The notes: generated by a model from the letters alone, not told the origin. A stretch of 64,000 nt of DNA from Parelaphostrongylus tenuis (GCA_019055375.1 JAHQIW010000044.1:124001-188000); one strand, 5' to 3'. Shown: positions 11,105-23,039, counted from the stretch's first letter. Program-made: numbers and translations.

Positions 11105-12289
11105 ACGAGACCGCATTGCTCATTTCTCAAATGTAATAGAATTCCTCGTCATTCTTTATAGCTCGTAAACTTACTATCATTCTAATACAACAACCAACTA
11201 TTGTTTTCGATATATTTTTGTTTTTATAGGCAGCAAATATGTTTTGCTTTAGAGCCGAGATCGCTACCACCACCTTCGATCCGTTGCATATTTGTAAAGC
11301 TCTTTCGTGTTCGATTAATACGAAATTACGTAAATGACTGAAAAGTAATGGTTTTGAAGTCTTTTATCTCCTGTATATAGCTGAACTTTGATCTTAACTC
11401 GCAGTAAACTAACTATTATAGAAAGATGGGACATGTTGCCACGATCAGCGCACTTGTGCTAACATGGTCTGTTGAACTTCTCACAACGTGACAAACATAC
11501 TTCATCTGGAGTGTAATTTTCGAACCTTGGAAGAGGTGACAAACATTTAAATGCCTTCGTTTCATTGCGTAAATTGCTATAGGTTGACCAAGATATTTCT
11601 GGTGAAGTCGAACTCTCCGACATGGAATTTATCATCTCACTTACATAAATTTTTACGAAATGCACGACACAGTTTTGTTAGATGCTTATGTCGTCCGACA
11701 TCCACTCATTTGAACAGTCTGGAATGACTGCAGACTACTGATTTCAGCTAATCTATAGTAGATGTTAGCGTTCTGTTTGGAGTTGACTTGCCACACTTAA
11801 TGCAATGAGCAAATTTCTAAGATTATAAAACCTCGTTTATGAAAGTTTGCCGAAAGTGAGCAGCTAATTGCTTATGGATGCCTGCACTGACGCCAGCCTA
11901 ATAGCAGTCGTTGACGAACACAGCATTGACGTTTGTAATATATGACTTTATAATATTGCCTCAAAAAATGGATTTCTAAGGTTTTAAACGTACTCTTGTA
12001 CTGCATAAAAAAAGCTGCAGTCCTTGCAGGTGATTTTTAAAAGCCTCAAAGCAAAATTCGACTTTCTCGGCTGTCTGATTAAAGGAGTTGTCACCTCTCA
12101 TTGAATGCTATCACAATATATAATAATGGGCTTTCCTAACAACTCTTGAAGGGGTCACGTAGATTAGTAATTGTCACGAAGTTCTTTTTATTTATTATTC
12201 ATTATATTTCGCCTTCGTAGTTTTTTTTTTCTTTCACTGTTCGGATCACAATACTTCTAACATCCAGATTGCTCTTTCATTTTCCTCTT
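11105..12289. other. Unassigned DNA
   Basis: No clear gene. The minus-strand frame 11665-11459 (68 codons, several cysteines in its C-terminal half) is the only coding-like stretch and has no recognisable motif. Confidence 0.35.
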
Positions 12290-12470
12290 AAACGTCATAT
12301 AATACTGGTCGAGCACGTCTCCTTGCAATCTCGAGAATGGCCTGGCTGTAGCATTCTATAGATCCTTTGTTAATGAGTGCCGAAATGTGTCGGGGGGGAG
12401 ATCATCCCCGCACCGCGACGAGCATCACCACCACTCGACCATCCCACTCCTCCCCTTCTCCCATAGTTCA
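12290..12470 (-). mobile_element. tRNA-derived SINE, family B
   Basis: In minus orientation the tRNA-like head GATGGTCGAGTGG..GATGCTCGTC (near 12450) is followed by the family body, including CTCGAGATTGCAAGGAGAC at about 12325. The same body occurs at 13.8, 24.8 and 44.6 kb. Confidence 0.7.
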
Positions 12471-12479
12471 TTATGAGGA

Positions 12480-13790
12480 TTTGCGAAAAAGTACTTGTGT
12501 ATCTGGATATATGGAAATGAATTGGATAGAAATGTGCTGCTCTACTCGTGGTATGTCAGTGTTGTTTTTTGTGTGGTTTGCAAAGATGTATCAGAGCGAA
12601 AGGCTCTCTTCGCGCTCGTAATTCAAATAACGATCTTCGGACATTGAAGAAAAAAACGTGCTTTTGGTACAAATTGTTGACGATGGAAGCCGATTCATCA
12701 TGGGACCAACTACGTCCAAGTGAAGTTCTCGATAGACATCAAATTTAGCGACAGTGTGGAGTCACTGCAATGATTGAATCCTGTACAGAACTATACTTTT
12801 GGTGCTGAGCTGGAGTGGAGTTGAACAAAGATGTATGATCAGCTATCTTGTCGTTCGGCTACTTGCAGCAGCTATCACACGACTTCTGAAAGACAATTGT
12901 TTGCCTAAACTCAACAGATTCGTTTAAATGGCCGTGGACCATTTGAACAAAGCCGACGTTCGTTAAATCTTTTACGCTTTCGCTCCCACCTTTCTCGTTA
13001 TGTCTTGGATCTTTCTTGGTCAGAATATTCACACTGAGAAATATATCGTCCAAATTCTGGGCGTTCCGGCCATTTCTGTAAAGTATCCCTCAAAATTTAG
13101 ATCCATTATGTCTACATATAGGCTAAATGTTCAAACCATATTCAGATAATAATGTGACTATTGGAAATCTGTTGTCTTCTGCTCTGAAGATCACTGCTGC
13201 TAGGATCTTCTTGCACTGAATAGCTAGCCGGAGAACGTGTGGGTCAAATATATCTCACATGAAGAGGTGGATTGCTTGAGCACAACTTCGAAACGAGCCT
13301 GCAATAAAATGTGCTTACCTCGCTACCATCAACTTAACTCCAATCATATGAGCTCATTGGACCACCTATCTAAAGCTCTTCTGTAGAAATGAACCACACT
13401 GCAACGTGTTTCCACGATCAAAGCATGCATTTACGATATTCATACTGGATTCGAAATACTGCTGGTAACGACATCAGAATTTATGACTGCTACTTGACCA
13501 GAGCTCTTCAGTGAAGAGAGTGAACAGCTCAAATTAATTTTCAGAACATGAATCTCAGAGAAGAGAAACATCGTAAATGGCATTTTTGAAAATTATGTGA
13601 ATCACCACAGGCTGCGTTGGTATCCATTTGCATTCTCATTTCGCAACTGACCAGAAGAATTAATCGATGTTCTTCTATACAAGTTTATGAAATTTCAGCG
13701 TGAGCAGTTTACTCATAAGTGTTAATTTTTTTTTCCACAAACCCTCTTCAGAGCCTCTAAACTTATCTTGGGATTCATTTCTTCGAGTGG
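12480..13790. other. Mostly unassigned DNA with one possible minus-strand exon
   Basis: Minus-strand 13055-12859 stays open from a CCCAG acceptor-like site to a TAG stop and reads like protein (KKDPRHNEKGGSESVKDLTN, ending SCDSCCK). It may be a terminal exon of an unknown gene. The rest shows no recognised structure. Confidence 0.3.
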
Positions 13791-14035
13791 AAACGTGGCC
13801 AAGTGGTTGCAATGACCGTCGCGGTGCGCGTGAAGCCAAGCTCCATTCCCAGCCCTCTCCGGCGGTCAACAACAACGCCTTATGGAACGCACCAGCAAGG
13901 CTACCCTCGAGATTGCAAAAAGACTATCTCAACCAGTATTCCACACCTTTGGAAAATAAGACGAATAACGAATTGGGTGCTAGAAGTAGTGGTATCTGCA
14001 CAGTGAAGAAAATACTGTGATTACGGACCAAATAA
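13790..14035 (+). mobile_element. tRNA-derived SINE, family B
   Basis: Begins with GTGGCCAAGTGGTTGCAATG, an A-box-like tRNA head. The body (CTCGAGATTGCAAAAAGACT and the ACAGTGAAGAAAATACTGTG inverted word near the 3' end) matches the copy at 24750-25000. Confidence 0.75.
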
Positions 14036-14415
14036 AGTGATAATAAAAATATATATTGAGTGAAGCAGCTATTGCGATATTTTATGGCTCATTTTGTTAT
14101 TGACAAAGTCGCACCTTTTGAATTCGCTACTACTTTGTAATAACGCAACCTAATTCTAGAAATGCCCAACAAGGCCACCATAACTGTAGTTTTACTCACA
14201 CGTAGAAAATCGAATCTTCTCTGCTGCAAAAAGGATCTCATAACATACAACGAAAAAATGTATTCGCTTTCAATTTTGAACCACCCTAAGGTTAAGCGAT
14301 AAGTTCTAAAAAAATTTTTTGAAAGTTTCGCTTCCATGCACATATCACTAGCAAAAGCAACAAGAACTATTTTTCAAAGTGTAGACCCTTTCGGTAATCT
14401 CCAATGCGCATCCAG

Positions 14416-14709
14416 ACAAGTCTTAACAAAGTGGAATTGGTGCAACTTCTTGACAACGGTCCGCTGCAAAAACGAAGCTTTTCAGACAAATCAGAAGTGC
14501 TCGATGAAGTCTCAGCATCCAAAGAGAATCACAAGTCACTTTCATCAAAAGATTGGCCGGTTAAAACGGGGCATGTTTCCGAAATCATATCGCCTTCTTT
14601 GAATCACTTTAGCCATCTGCCCTCAGTCGATTTTGCCGCCATATCAACACCTTCACGCTCATTAATCTCATCGACGGCTCTAAAAATCGTTAAGCGTTTT
14701 ATTCAATAA
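14416..14709 (+). CDS. Putative terminal exon with poly(A) signal
   Basis: After a CATCCAG acceptor the frame stays open for 97 codons and ends TAA at 14707-14709. The sequence is Ser/Lys/Glu-rich (RSFSDKSEVLDEVSASKENH, then ISTPSRSLISSTALKIVKRF), typical of a disordered region with a basic C-terminus. A consensus AATAAA lies at 14795-14800, about 86 bp after the stop, which supports a real 3' end. It could join the coiled-coil exon at 7.8 kb, but that is a guess. No family recognised. Confidence 0.42.
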   Translation, partial: TSLNKVELVQLLDNGPLQKRSFSDKSEVLDEVSASKENHKSLSSKDWPVKTGHVSEIISPSLNHFSHLPSVDFAAISTPSRSLISSTALKIVKRFIQ

Positions 14710-14794
14710 TGGCTGTTCAACACACGCAAATCATACTGTTTGATAGACATTTGGAGCTGAAATTAATGAACTAGATAAGCATATAGAAGCTATC

Positions 14795-14800
14795 AATAAA
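14795..14800 (+). promoter_or_regulatory. AATAAA polyadenylation signal
   Basis: Canonical hexamer 86 bp downstream of the stop codon of the putative terminal exon ending at 14709. Confidence 0.4.
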
Positions 14801-15044
14801 AAACACAAAGATGCTAAAAAGTAAACTTTCAAAAATTCTCTACAGCTTTCTGTTCAACCTAATATATGTACCTCTTCAAATTTACGTTCTAGTTTCTTCA
14901 CATTTCCAACGCTTGAGCGTTTGCATCGAACTCACGTGAGATCTATAAGTAGTCACCGTCTTTGGGTGGCTATCGATTCTCATTCAAATCTCTTACTGGC
15001 AACATGAAACACGCAAAATTATTCCGGCATCATGCCCTTAGCTT

Positions 15045-15420
15045 CAAGTGTTATTGAGAGCACGCTCAAATTTCGATATACCTGGCATACTTAAGCCATG
15101 GAGACCACATGTTTCTTATGGACACTTGTACAGTGCAACAGACGTGTTTCGGTCTTGCAGCTTTGTCAGTTTCATGGCGCCTTTTCGTTCAATCGGTTCG
15201 AAAGGTATGGTATGTTTCGATTATCAGTCAAAATTAATCGAGTGAGCAACACTGCCCGTTTGGTGATTTAGCACTTGACGGCTGGCATGAAACATTCGTC
15301 GTCAATCGCTCTATGTAAGGGGTAGATCTCCAAAGAAGTGATTGACCGAAGAAGCACCGTGTTACTATGAGTCCGAATGGTCGAAACACGTGTCTAGCAT
15401 TGTATAAGTGCCACACTAAA
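15045..15420 (+). mobile_element. Ribozyme-bearing short element E1
   Basis: Layout: inverted downstream segment (15045-15115), inverted hammerhead-like motif (15133-15175), body starting near 15227 (AATCGAGTGAGCAACACTGC), then a forward ribozyme 3' half GGTCGAAACACGTGTC at 15379-15394 and TATAAGTGCC. The same order is found in E3, E5 and E6. No protein is encoded. Both cores carry substitutions (CTGACAA in the inverted one, CTATGA in the forward one). Confidence 0.75.
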
Positions 15421-15619
15421 CTTCGTGAAAAGCAAGCGCATGCTGTAAAAAGGTACAATGATATTCTAATCGAACCGTCTTAGTATCTATTTCGGTTTTC
15501 TTTGCTTCTACTTTAGTTACTGATTGAGAGATGCCGCTTTCATGAAGAATGTCGTTGGATACTGGTCGAGTGAATTCTCTCCTGAGTACTGACGCAGCCG
15601 TGCACACGTAGATCGGATC

Positions 15620-16515
15620 GAGTAAGCTGATCTCAGACAAGTTCGATGCCAATCCCAAACACAAAGGGTGCTCGCCATGAAAGGTAGGCCACCTGTATCA
15701 CCTGTAGCCCCATTGATCGTGGAGTGACTCGAGCAGGTACCAGCAACACTTCCATTTTTCCTTATCGCGTGCAAGAGTAGCCCAGTGGGTCCTCCTCGCT
15801 CTAGGGATTCGCTGAGCATCACATCTTTCTTCCATACCTTACACGATGAAATCGCACCAACGAGTCAGTGTTCTTCCTGTACAGCGCTTGATGTTCCTAG
15901 TAATCCAGTCGGTAACGGCTCTCGTCCATCGATTGTCGGTGAAGTGCATCACGTGTCCGGCCCACCTTATTTTCGACATCCTAGCTTGTAGAACGCGTTT
16001 GTGATCTTCGATCGGTGACCTAGGTTGGAAATTTGGAACCTTTCTCTCATTTGCGAGATACGGGAAACTCCTAGTATCGACCTTTCGACTGCGTATTTAA
16101 TAACGCTAAGTGATCTTTCATACTGCTTACGTAGCGACCAGGTTTCTGCTACATTAGTTAGGACAGGGATAATTGTCGAGTTGAAAAAGTGGACAGGGAG
16201 TCGGATGTTCTTTGTCCTCTTCACCACATCTTCGATGCTCTTAAACGTTCCCCAAGCCACTCGTTTCCTCCTTCTCAGCTCTGGAGTTAGGTCTTTCATC
16301 ATGTTGATTTCACTACCTAGATAGACGTAACTGGGGCATTCGGAGATGTTCGTTCCGTTGAGTCTAAATGGAGCAATCAAACCTCTCCGTTCCTCATAAA
16401 GACCGCTTTCGTTTGATTTAGTTTAAGATCAATCTTTCCACAGGTGTTGTCGAAATCGGTCAACACTGGTTCGCTTGGCTGATGCCTGGTGTTATTATTC
16501 AGCATAATGACGTCA
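15620..16515 (-). pseudogene. RTE-type LINE, 3' part of reverse transcriptase ORF
   Basis: The minus frame 16380-15967 encodes the RTE C-terminal RT region (NGTNISECPSYVYLGSEINM, TPELRRRKRVAWGTFKSIED, RISQMRERFQISNLGHRSKI). Further 3' in other frames comes the HWATLARDKEKW-type tail. Upstream 16510-16381 gives the CGKIDLKLNQTKAVFMRNG block. Stops and frameshifts break it. The insert is 5' truncated near 16515, which is usual for LINEs. Confidence 0.88.
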
Positions 16516-16519
16516 CTAC

Positions 16520-17530
16520 AATAGCGATTTATTCTGAATGAGGAAGCGAGGTAGCGCAGTGATTAGGGCGCAGCCTATTGAACTTCTCTTAGTGACTTTC
16601 GCATTTTCAGTTAGTTTCTAAGGGACTGCTATAGAAATCGATGCGCACAGGGCAAAATACGCTATTTTCGCTATTTCATTAAGGCTTTTTTCGCTGTTTT
16701 GCGAAAACTCTTGGAATCCTCGTTTTATTTCAGTAGGAAAAAGATTTCCTCTTTTCACTCATACGATTTTGGTTTAGATACATGGGTCTTGTATAGAAAA
16801 AAAACCTTTGTTTATTATGGAATTATGCTAAATTTGACAATTAATCAAGTGTATCGAAATGTATGGAGGATGTCACAATAAAAAAGCTCTAGTTTTAATC
16901 TACTGTAGTTTTATACAAAACCAAAGAGCCGTCATAGTGAATAAAAATTGAAAACAATAAGTATTTTACAACAAAAATGATAATGCATGCCGTATTGGAT
17001 ACTACGCATCGATAACGCTCACTATAACTAAGTCTATATCAGTCGTTCCTCTACTTCCCATTATTCAGAGTTGACGTACGTAAGAAGATTGAGCACCTAT
17101 CGATAGTGGAAGAGTTTTAAGAGCGCAGGGACAATCGGGTTCTAGGAGAACCAGTACTCAAACAATACATGTTTCCCGTTTAGTCATTTTATCAGCATTC
17201 CAACTTTTATAGCAAGCGAAGCCTAATATTTGAAGAAATCGTTGAATTCGCAGTTGCATCAAGCTCACTGATATGTTGGATTCGCTTTTGCAAGATTGGC
17301 TAATGATATGTAAGAGATGAATGTAGTAAATGTACCTTCTGCGTTGCAATTCTGTATTGTTTAGGAGTGTAGGCATTGTGAAGGTATTGAAAATGTTTGC
17401 AGATCATATCTTGGAAATGCTCTGTCTATATTAGTGTGAAAAGTTGTTATGACTCGATATACGAGAGACCAACTTTCTGAATTAAGTGATGATTTTGCCA
17501 GTCGTAAGTGCTGCATGAAAAACCATGTTG
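16520..17530. other. Unassigned DNA
   Basis: Begins with an isolated tRNA A-box-like word (GGTAGCGCAGTGATTAGGGC at about 16559) with no recognisable B box, possibly a SINE scrap. The remainder shows nothing. Confidence 0.4.
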
Positions 17531-17710
17531 GAATATTATACCTTTATTTCGAGTGCTTTATTAAGGCCACGCTCAATTTCAATAGATCCCTTCAGTATTA
17601 TTTGATCCAACTTGTTATGTGGTCTGGTAAGGACTCTTGTACAGCCCGATATACGTGTTTCGTCCTTACAGACTAGCCAACCCGTCGTCTTTCGATACTC
17701 TTTCAATGTA
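17530..17710 (-). mobile_element. Ribozyme-bearing short element E2 (partial)
   Basis: Minus orientation. A ribozyme 3' half (GGACGAAACACGTATATCGG, 17647-17672) is followed by TGTACAAGAGTCC and the downstream body found in E3 (GAGCGTGG, AAGCACTCGAAATAAA, near 17545). The 5' core strand is degraded. The element ends about 75 bp before the piggyBac remnant. Confidence 0.7.
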
Positions 17711-17784
17711 AGTTTATTGTTGCTTTACAATACAATTTTGAGTGTCGTCTGCACTTTTTTGCGAGTCTGTCTTTTAGCGCCGTT

Positions 17785-18435
17785 ATGTCGTCTGGAGATG
17801 ACGACTGGCAAACCATGTTAGACAGCTTGGCAGTAAACGCCGATGAGGATAGTGGTGATGATTCAGATGCGGTCATGGAAAGGAACTTGAGCACCCCAGA
17901 TGGTGGCGCTGAGGATGATGGTTTGATCGAAGGCCTAGACGATGCCTATCAAGCAAATTTGAATGCTGCTCCTGTAATGGGTGATTGGACCACGGATGTG
18001 CAAACATCCACTTTACTGCCATTCGATGATAGGTCGGCAGGTGTCCAAAGCGCGGTCGTTCTCGACTGCCCAGAACCAGTCGACTTCTACGAGCTGTTCA
18101 TGCGAGGTGTTTGGCAGCTGATTGTGCTACAGACAAGTATATACGACAAAAAGAAGGACCCTCGCTGGGAAAAAACGAACATTGAGGAGATGAAGCAATT
18201 CTTAGCACTATATATGCAGATGACCGTAGCGAATTTCCCACGTATAAAACATTACTAGAGCACCCATCCAACTTTCAATGACCCCTATTTGAGGCCAAGT
18301 TCCATGTCTAGAGACAGATTTACCCAGCGTATGAGGCACTTGCATTTTGCCAACAATGTTAGGTGGGACGGGCAAGGCAGTGTTTTAAAGATAGAAGCAC
18401 TGCTAGAGCTTGTCAACAACAATTGTAAAGATGTA
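17785..18435 (+). pseudogene. piggyBac-family transposase N-terminal fragment
   Basis: The frame opens with ATG and an acidic leader (DDDWQTMLDSL), then the piggyBac N-terminal domain pattern: DFYELFMRGVWQLIV, NIEEMKQFLALYMQM, NFPRIKHY, then after a single in-frame TAG (18256-18258) PTFNDPYL, MSRDRFTQRMRHLHFANN and KIEALLELVNNN. The family normally has YW at the stop position, so TGG to TAG is the likely change. Homology is lost after about 18435. The DDD catalytic core is absent, so it is a dead fragment. Domesticated PGBD-like use cannot be excluded but is unlikely. Confidence 0.82.
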
Positions 18436-18439
18436 AGAT

Positions 18440-19200
18440 GTAATTGTAAGATTAGTGAATGCTTCTTCAAAGAAGTATTTACCGCAGTGATGAACGCTGC
18501 TTCTCATGCACTTCCTCCAGCTATATACTACAACTACCTCCACATAGATCTCTATCAGGTGTTTAGTTGTAATAGATGTGCTCTCAAGCTACGTTCCTGC
18601 AACACAAGCGATAGAAACGCATGATGAGGGCTGGAAGTTTTACTTTTTCCAGGGATTATGATATTACCGCTTAGAAAAGAAGGATTTTGTAAGAAGCAAT
18701 CGCTCTTTTTATCAAAAACCATCATAGAAAATTCGCTTATAGTATTCCATTCTCTATGCAGCGATAAGATACTTCTAACATATAAATTTCGTCTATAATT
18801 ACCACCTATGACGTCCAGGCGGCGAAGTGGCATTTTAGGCGTGAAACATGAACTTCTTCCTATATTTACGGTGTTATATGGCAATCTTTTAAGAAACCAA
18901 TTTTATCTTTAGAATCCTTGACATTTGAGTTATCCAGTGTGCATTAAAACTTTAGTGAAGAGCTATAGAGCGGCTCCATCTGGGCAAACGACTAAAGTTG
19001 ATTATCAAAAATAAACTTATTTTTGCTATCACAAAGTAATAAAAGGCTTTTTTTCTGAAGCTAAACACTTTTTGGAATCGCAAAGACTTAAGCTTTTGAA
19101 TGCTTACCAAATATCTAAAAGGAAGCTTTTTTTTGTAGCGAGAAAGGCCTTCAAACAATCGTGTACCTAAGGTGGTACACGTCTTCCCTCAGGAGTTAGT
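18440..19200. other. Unassigned DNA
   Basis: No feature identified between the piggyBac fragment and the RTE remnant. Confidence 0.35.
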
Positions 19201-20110
19201 CAATGCTAACGTGAAGACCTCACATAAAAAGATCATACGGCGTTGTTGTCAACGATGGAGTCTTTGGAAGACGAGATTAATGACCTATATAAATTCCAGT
19301 TTATATTAGCTCTGGAAATTTGATGCTCGAACTTAGTGACTTTCCTGCCTTTCTTGGGATAAGAAATGTTGCGTGAAAAGCGTGAAAAAGGCAATGGTCT
19401 GATCTCGTCAAGAACTTTCAAACAATAGCAGAATCGCTTAATAGTGACACCTTTCAATCGACTATTTTTGAGACTACGCTCAAAAAATTCAGTTTTCCTG
19501 TTAGAATGTTTTGAGGTTTTGAAAGGTGTGTTACTGCACTATTACTCCTAGACTTAAGTTTCGACTTTCCAGCAAACCTCATCAATAGCACATGCCATTC
19601 AGCTACTTTCCCCTAGGTCGGCGGCTGTTTCCTACACTAAATAAGAGTAGCCGAATGGCAAGTGCCACTGATAAGAATTCCTAGAAGGCCGAAACGTACC
19701 TCAACCGCTGGAAGTGCTATAACAGGCTTCATAAAATTTTCCACGGAAAGGTCTCAATGTCTATCGATGAAAGTGAAGATTCTAGAAAGTATAGACTTTT
19801 TTTGAAGACTTCATGCGGTATGGATAGATTCAACGAATCATAGATTTTCGTGGTAAGTTTGTTTTAACGAGAACGCCAACATCGCCGACTGTTCTACTAT
19901 CACATGCTTCCACAAGCAGCTAATTCAGTGTCATAGGCGACCTGGAATGAATGGCGTCACTCGTCTTCGAAAAGCAGACGGCGTCGTTTCTCACCCTGCT
20001 TGCTTACATCAGTAGGTCTTCTATAGAGGATTCACATGCCGGTGCACGTGTATCATTGGTATAGATCGTCACTTCAGTCCACTGCGATGTTGACAGTTCA
20101 TTTATTTTAT
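19200..20110 (-). pseudogene. Degenerate RTE LINE 5' region (endonuclease to linker)
   Basis: The minus stretch 19400-19233 (KVTKFEHQISRANINWNLYR, then SIVDNN) matches the RTE linker between endonuclease and RT. The segment 20080-19850 aligns word for word with the 5' endonuclease start of the RTE at 62.0-61.8 kb (for example the GTTTTAACGAGAACGC and ATAGATCGTC words). The sequence between is poorly conserved. Confidence 0.65.
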
Positions 20111-21480
20111 CCAATTCTAATCATCTCCTGTATACCTCGCAAAGGCTTGATAGAGGGGTTTATGAGAATCTAATTCGTAGGCGAGAAGATATATCAGATT
20201 GGCTCTTGTTCACTATCTGAGCACACTTACGCCTCAGCGAAGCACACGGTCCTTTTTGGTGCCGTTTGATATCCATGACCACTATCTGGAAGCGCAAGAC
20301 GTACACTTATTTATTATCAGCACTTTATTCTAGGACCTAATCCCATTCCTCAGCAGTGACATGACGTTCAATTCAATAATGACCATTTCAGATGTCAATG
20401 ATCTGGCAATCAGTCTGTCGTGAGGCTTTGCAGCCCTTCTTGCAACATAGTAAAATGTGACATCGGTAGCATCAATTTCTAGGAGGCAAATTTTGTGCTA
20501 TATCATCTCACTAGTTTCCATTAAGGCATTGCGCACTGAGCCTCATGATACGCCGGCATTTAACAAGGAATCTGTTTAGACAACGGTAGTACCAAGGCTG
20601 CTAATGAATGTTGGACTAAATTAATGATTTGTAGATGCGACATGTACTCCGTTATTGACAAACAATTATCGTAAACCGTAAGCACTATGATCATTGAGCT
20701 GCTACTTCTGCACACTTTTCAATGTTATCTTCGAAACAGAGTGATACTTTATTACAGCACTACGCGTTAAACTAATGAAAATTCAGCAGACACTAGAAAT
20801 GTTTCCCTTAAACACATATACCTTTTTGAGATTTCATAGATGGATCATTTGGCTGTTCATTCAGTCTAATGTCGTTCTGTCTCTCGCTCTTCATTGCCAT
20901 CACATAACAAGCCAGTTCAAAGCATTAGTAATAAAAGAGCATAACACTCATCGTGGTTATGCGTATTGCTTAACAATCAACTGCACGAACATCCTTACAA
21001 ACACCAAGGTGATGTATGAACATTTATTGCCGACATGACGTGAGAACATTAGAACATCGCAGATGCAGATTCTAATGATTTTTTCATTACACAGTAAACC
21101 AAGAAAAAAAATTTACGCCAAAAATACTATATTAACTCCTATTTGTTGCCAAATTCATTAATGCGAGCTTTGCTCGTACCTCAGCATTATTATGCTGAAT
21201 GTTGAAAACATAAAATTTCAGAGCATGGTTCACATGATTTCATCTCCGTAACACTAAATGGATTCCGCGAGCATTCAACAACGTTTATAACGGGGTGAAA
21301 GTCTTCAAGCAAGAGCCAAACTAGAACATTGTTTTTAGGAGAAATCGATGGACAGTAGAAGAAGGAAGGGAGATAAAGGGAAAAAACTGTTCGGATACTG
21401 ATACCGGATATAACTGTACCGCATGTACATTGAACTGCACGGAAAAACCTTCTCGCATGACCTAAGCACGCGAAAGATCA
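20110..21480. other. Unassigned DNA
   Basis: A plus-strand open frame at 20775-21038 has hydrophobic stretches but no recognisable motif or splice context. Nothing else seen. Confidence 0.35.
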
Positions 21481-21986
21481 TTACGATAAATAAGCTAATA
21501 GTAACAATTCACTATGAACAAAGTGCGCTACGATATGCCTAAGTAAGAAAGCGTCAGAACGATTTCCCTTTCGAGCGACATTCTTATGCGCCACATCGAT
21601 GTCGGACTTCTTTTCCTTGTGGCGCAAAAATTTCCTATAACTCCGGCGAATAAGTTTTCTGTGCCTGAAAAAAACACTAGAAATGCCTCGTCCACACCTG
21701 ACTAGTTTCCCAGTTTCGCTCACAAGAAAACTTCCACTTATCCCAAAAATGTATCTTTTCTTCCAGTAGTGTTCTATTGGAAATTCAGCTGAATCATATA
21801 CTACTGCTGCGTCACCGGTTTGGATAGAGACAAAGTACATTGTCGATAATTCACAACAGAATAAAAATGTAAAACTCTGAGAACATTTTCCTTAGCTGGC
21901 GGCGTTATTTGATAACTTTGAGAGGAGGATGCCCATTCCTGGTGTTTCAGCCAGTGACGAGCATAGTAGAAACGGATTGCTTTCAA
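21481..21986 (-). CDS. Hypothetical ORF(s), longest non-transposon frame nearby
   Basis: The minus frame 21840-21481 (119 codons) reads TGDAAVVYDSAEFPIEHYWK and later SYRKFLRHKEKKSDIDVAHK, with a basic C-terminal half. An overlapping upstream frame (21986-21801) reads RFYYARHWLKHQEWASSSQS. The protein-like composition and length suggest exons, perhaps spliced between frames. I recognise no domain. Confidence 0.3.
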
Positions 21987-21989
21987 TCA

Positions 21990-22768
21990 ACTACAATGTT
22001 TGTAGGGGAGCGGAAAAGGATAATCTAAAGGAAGTCACATTAGATATACAGGTGCGTGCCGCTCAAAGTGGAAAGAAATCTGTTTCGAAATGATTCTTTT
22101 GACAAAGACTTGCATCATAATGGTGTAAAAATGGTGCCTACGAAATCTTGAAGGTGGTTCGGTGTCCTTATATTTATGCAGTAAGACTAGAAATTATTCA
22201 AAATGTTTACCTCTACAACGCATCCGATCACTCTTACTCGGCTGCAGACATATGCCTTACAATCGACGACGTCTGCTTTAACCAAGTTGGTTTCCGTTGG
22301 ACCTTCAAAAACTGTCTTTTATTCGTACAGTAGCTTAGATACCTGCAAATTTGAGAACAACTATAATTTGTTTATATCGTCAGAAGCAGCAGGAAGAGTT
22401 ACTGAGTCATTGGCCGCGCTCTTAGAGACACATATAACTCATATATGCCAGTGGACCGACATGCATGAAGAATCATCGGGACCAATATTGTTTTGGATGT
22501 ATCAAGCATTAAAATGAGCCCAAATTAGCACTCAAACTCTCAGTTCTCTTCTTCTCTGTCAACATTACTTACTTTTTCCCAACAATAGCAATGGCAGTGG
22601 CATCCATCAAAAATCTACGATTATTTAAAAAGAAAGGATCTCAAAGCAAAAATTCTTGGAGGTTTTATATGTGAAAATGCGTGAATAATGGAAAATTAAA
22701 TGGTGTAGCGAGTGCTTCAAAGCCAGTAGACATTACCAGTAGTATATACAAATATGTATTGAACAGCT
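21990..22768. other. Unassigned DNA with a possible plus-strand exon
   Basis: On the plus strand, after a TATCGTCAG acceptor at about 22383, the frame reads AAGRVTESLAALLETHITHI and closes with TGA at 22515-22517. It could be a short terminal exon. The upstream frame 22203 onward is Ser/Thr-rich. No family recognised. Confidence 0.3.
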
Positions 22769-23029
22769 TCAAGTGTTTTCCTTATTCGGACGCTTATCAT
22801 CGACAAGTGGTGCAGTAATGGGTGCATCCGATAGTTGCCAAATAGCAATACGTCCATCAGAATCTCCAGATACCTATAAATTTAACTCTAGATTCTGACT
22901 AAACTTCACTTGATTGATCGTGACATTGTGATCGGAGAGATCAACAAGGAAGGTTACTGCCAATTGATACTTAGAAGAGATCTTTGTAGCCCCTTCATAT
23001 TCAAACTGCCAGATACGGACCTCTTTCTT
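22769..23029 (-). pseudogene. CHAF1B: CAF-1 p60 (CHAF1B) WD40 fragment
   Basis: CHAF1B is the WD40 subunit of chromatin assembly factor 1, which deposits H3-H4 during DNA replication. The 87-codon minus frame follows the family's first two WD repeats: VRIWQFEYEGATKI, then DHNVTINQVKFSQNLEL, then VSGDSDGRIAIWQLSDAP, and an acidic loop ending in NKEN as in animal p60 proteins. A TAG (22876-22874) interrupts just before VSGDSDG, and a TGA (22771-22769) follows NKEN. A 36-nt intron ending at the TAG would restore the frame but delete conserved residues. Ribozyme element E3 begins 5' of the first codon. It is either a pseudogene fragment or a diverged exon; other exons were not found. Confidence 0.68.
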
Positions 23030-23039
23030 ACGACTAATA

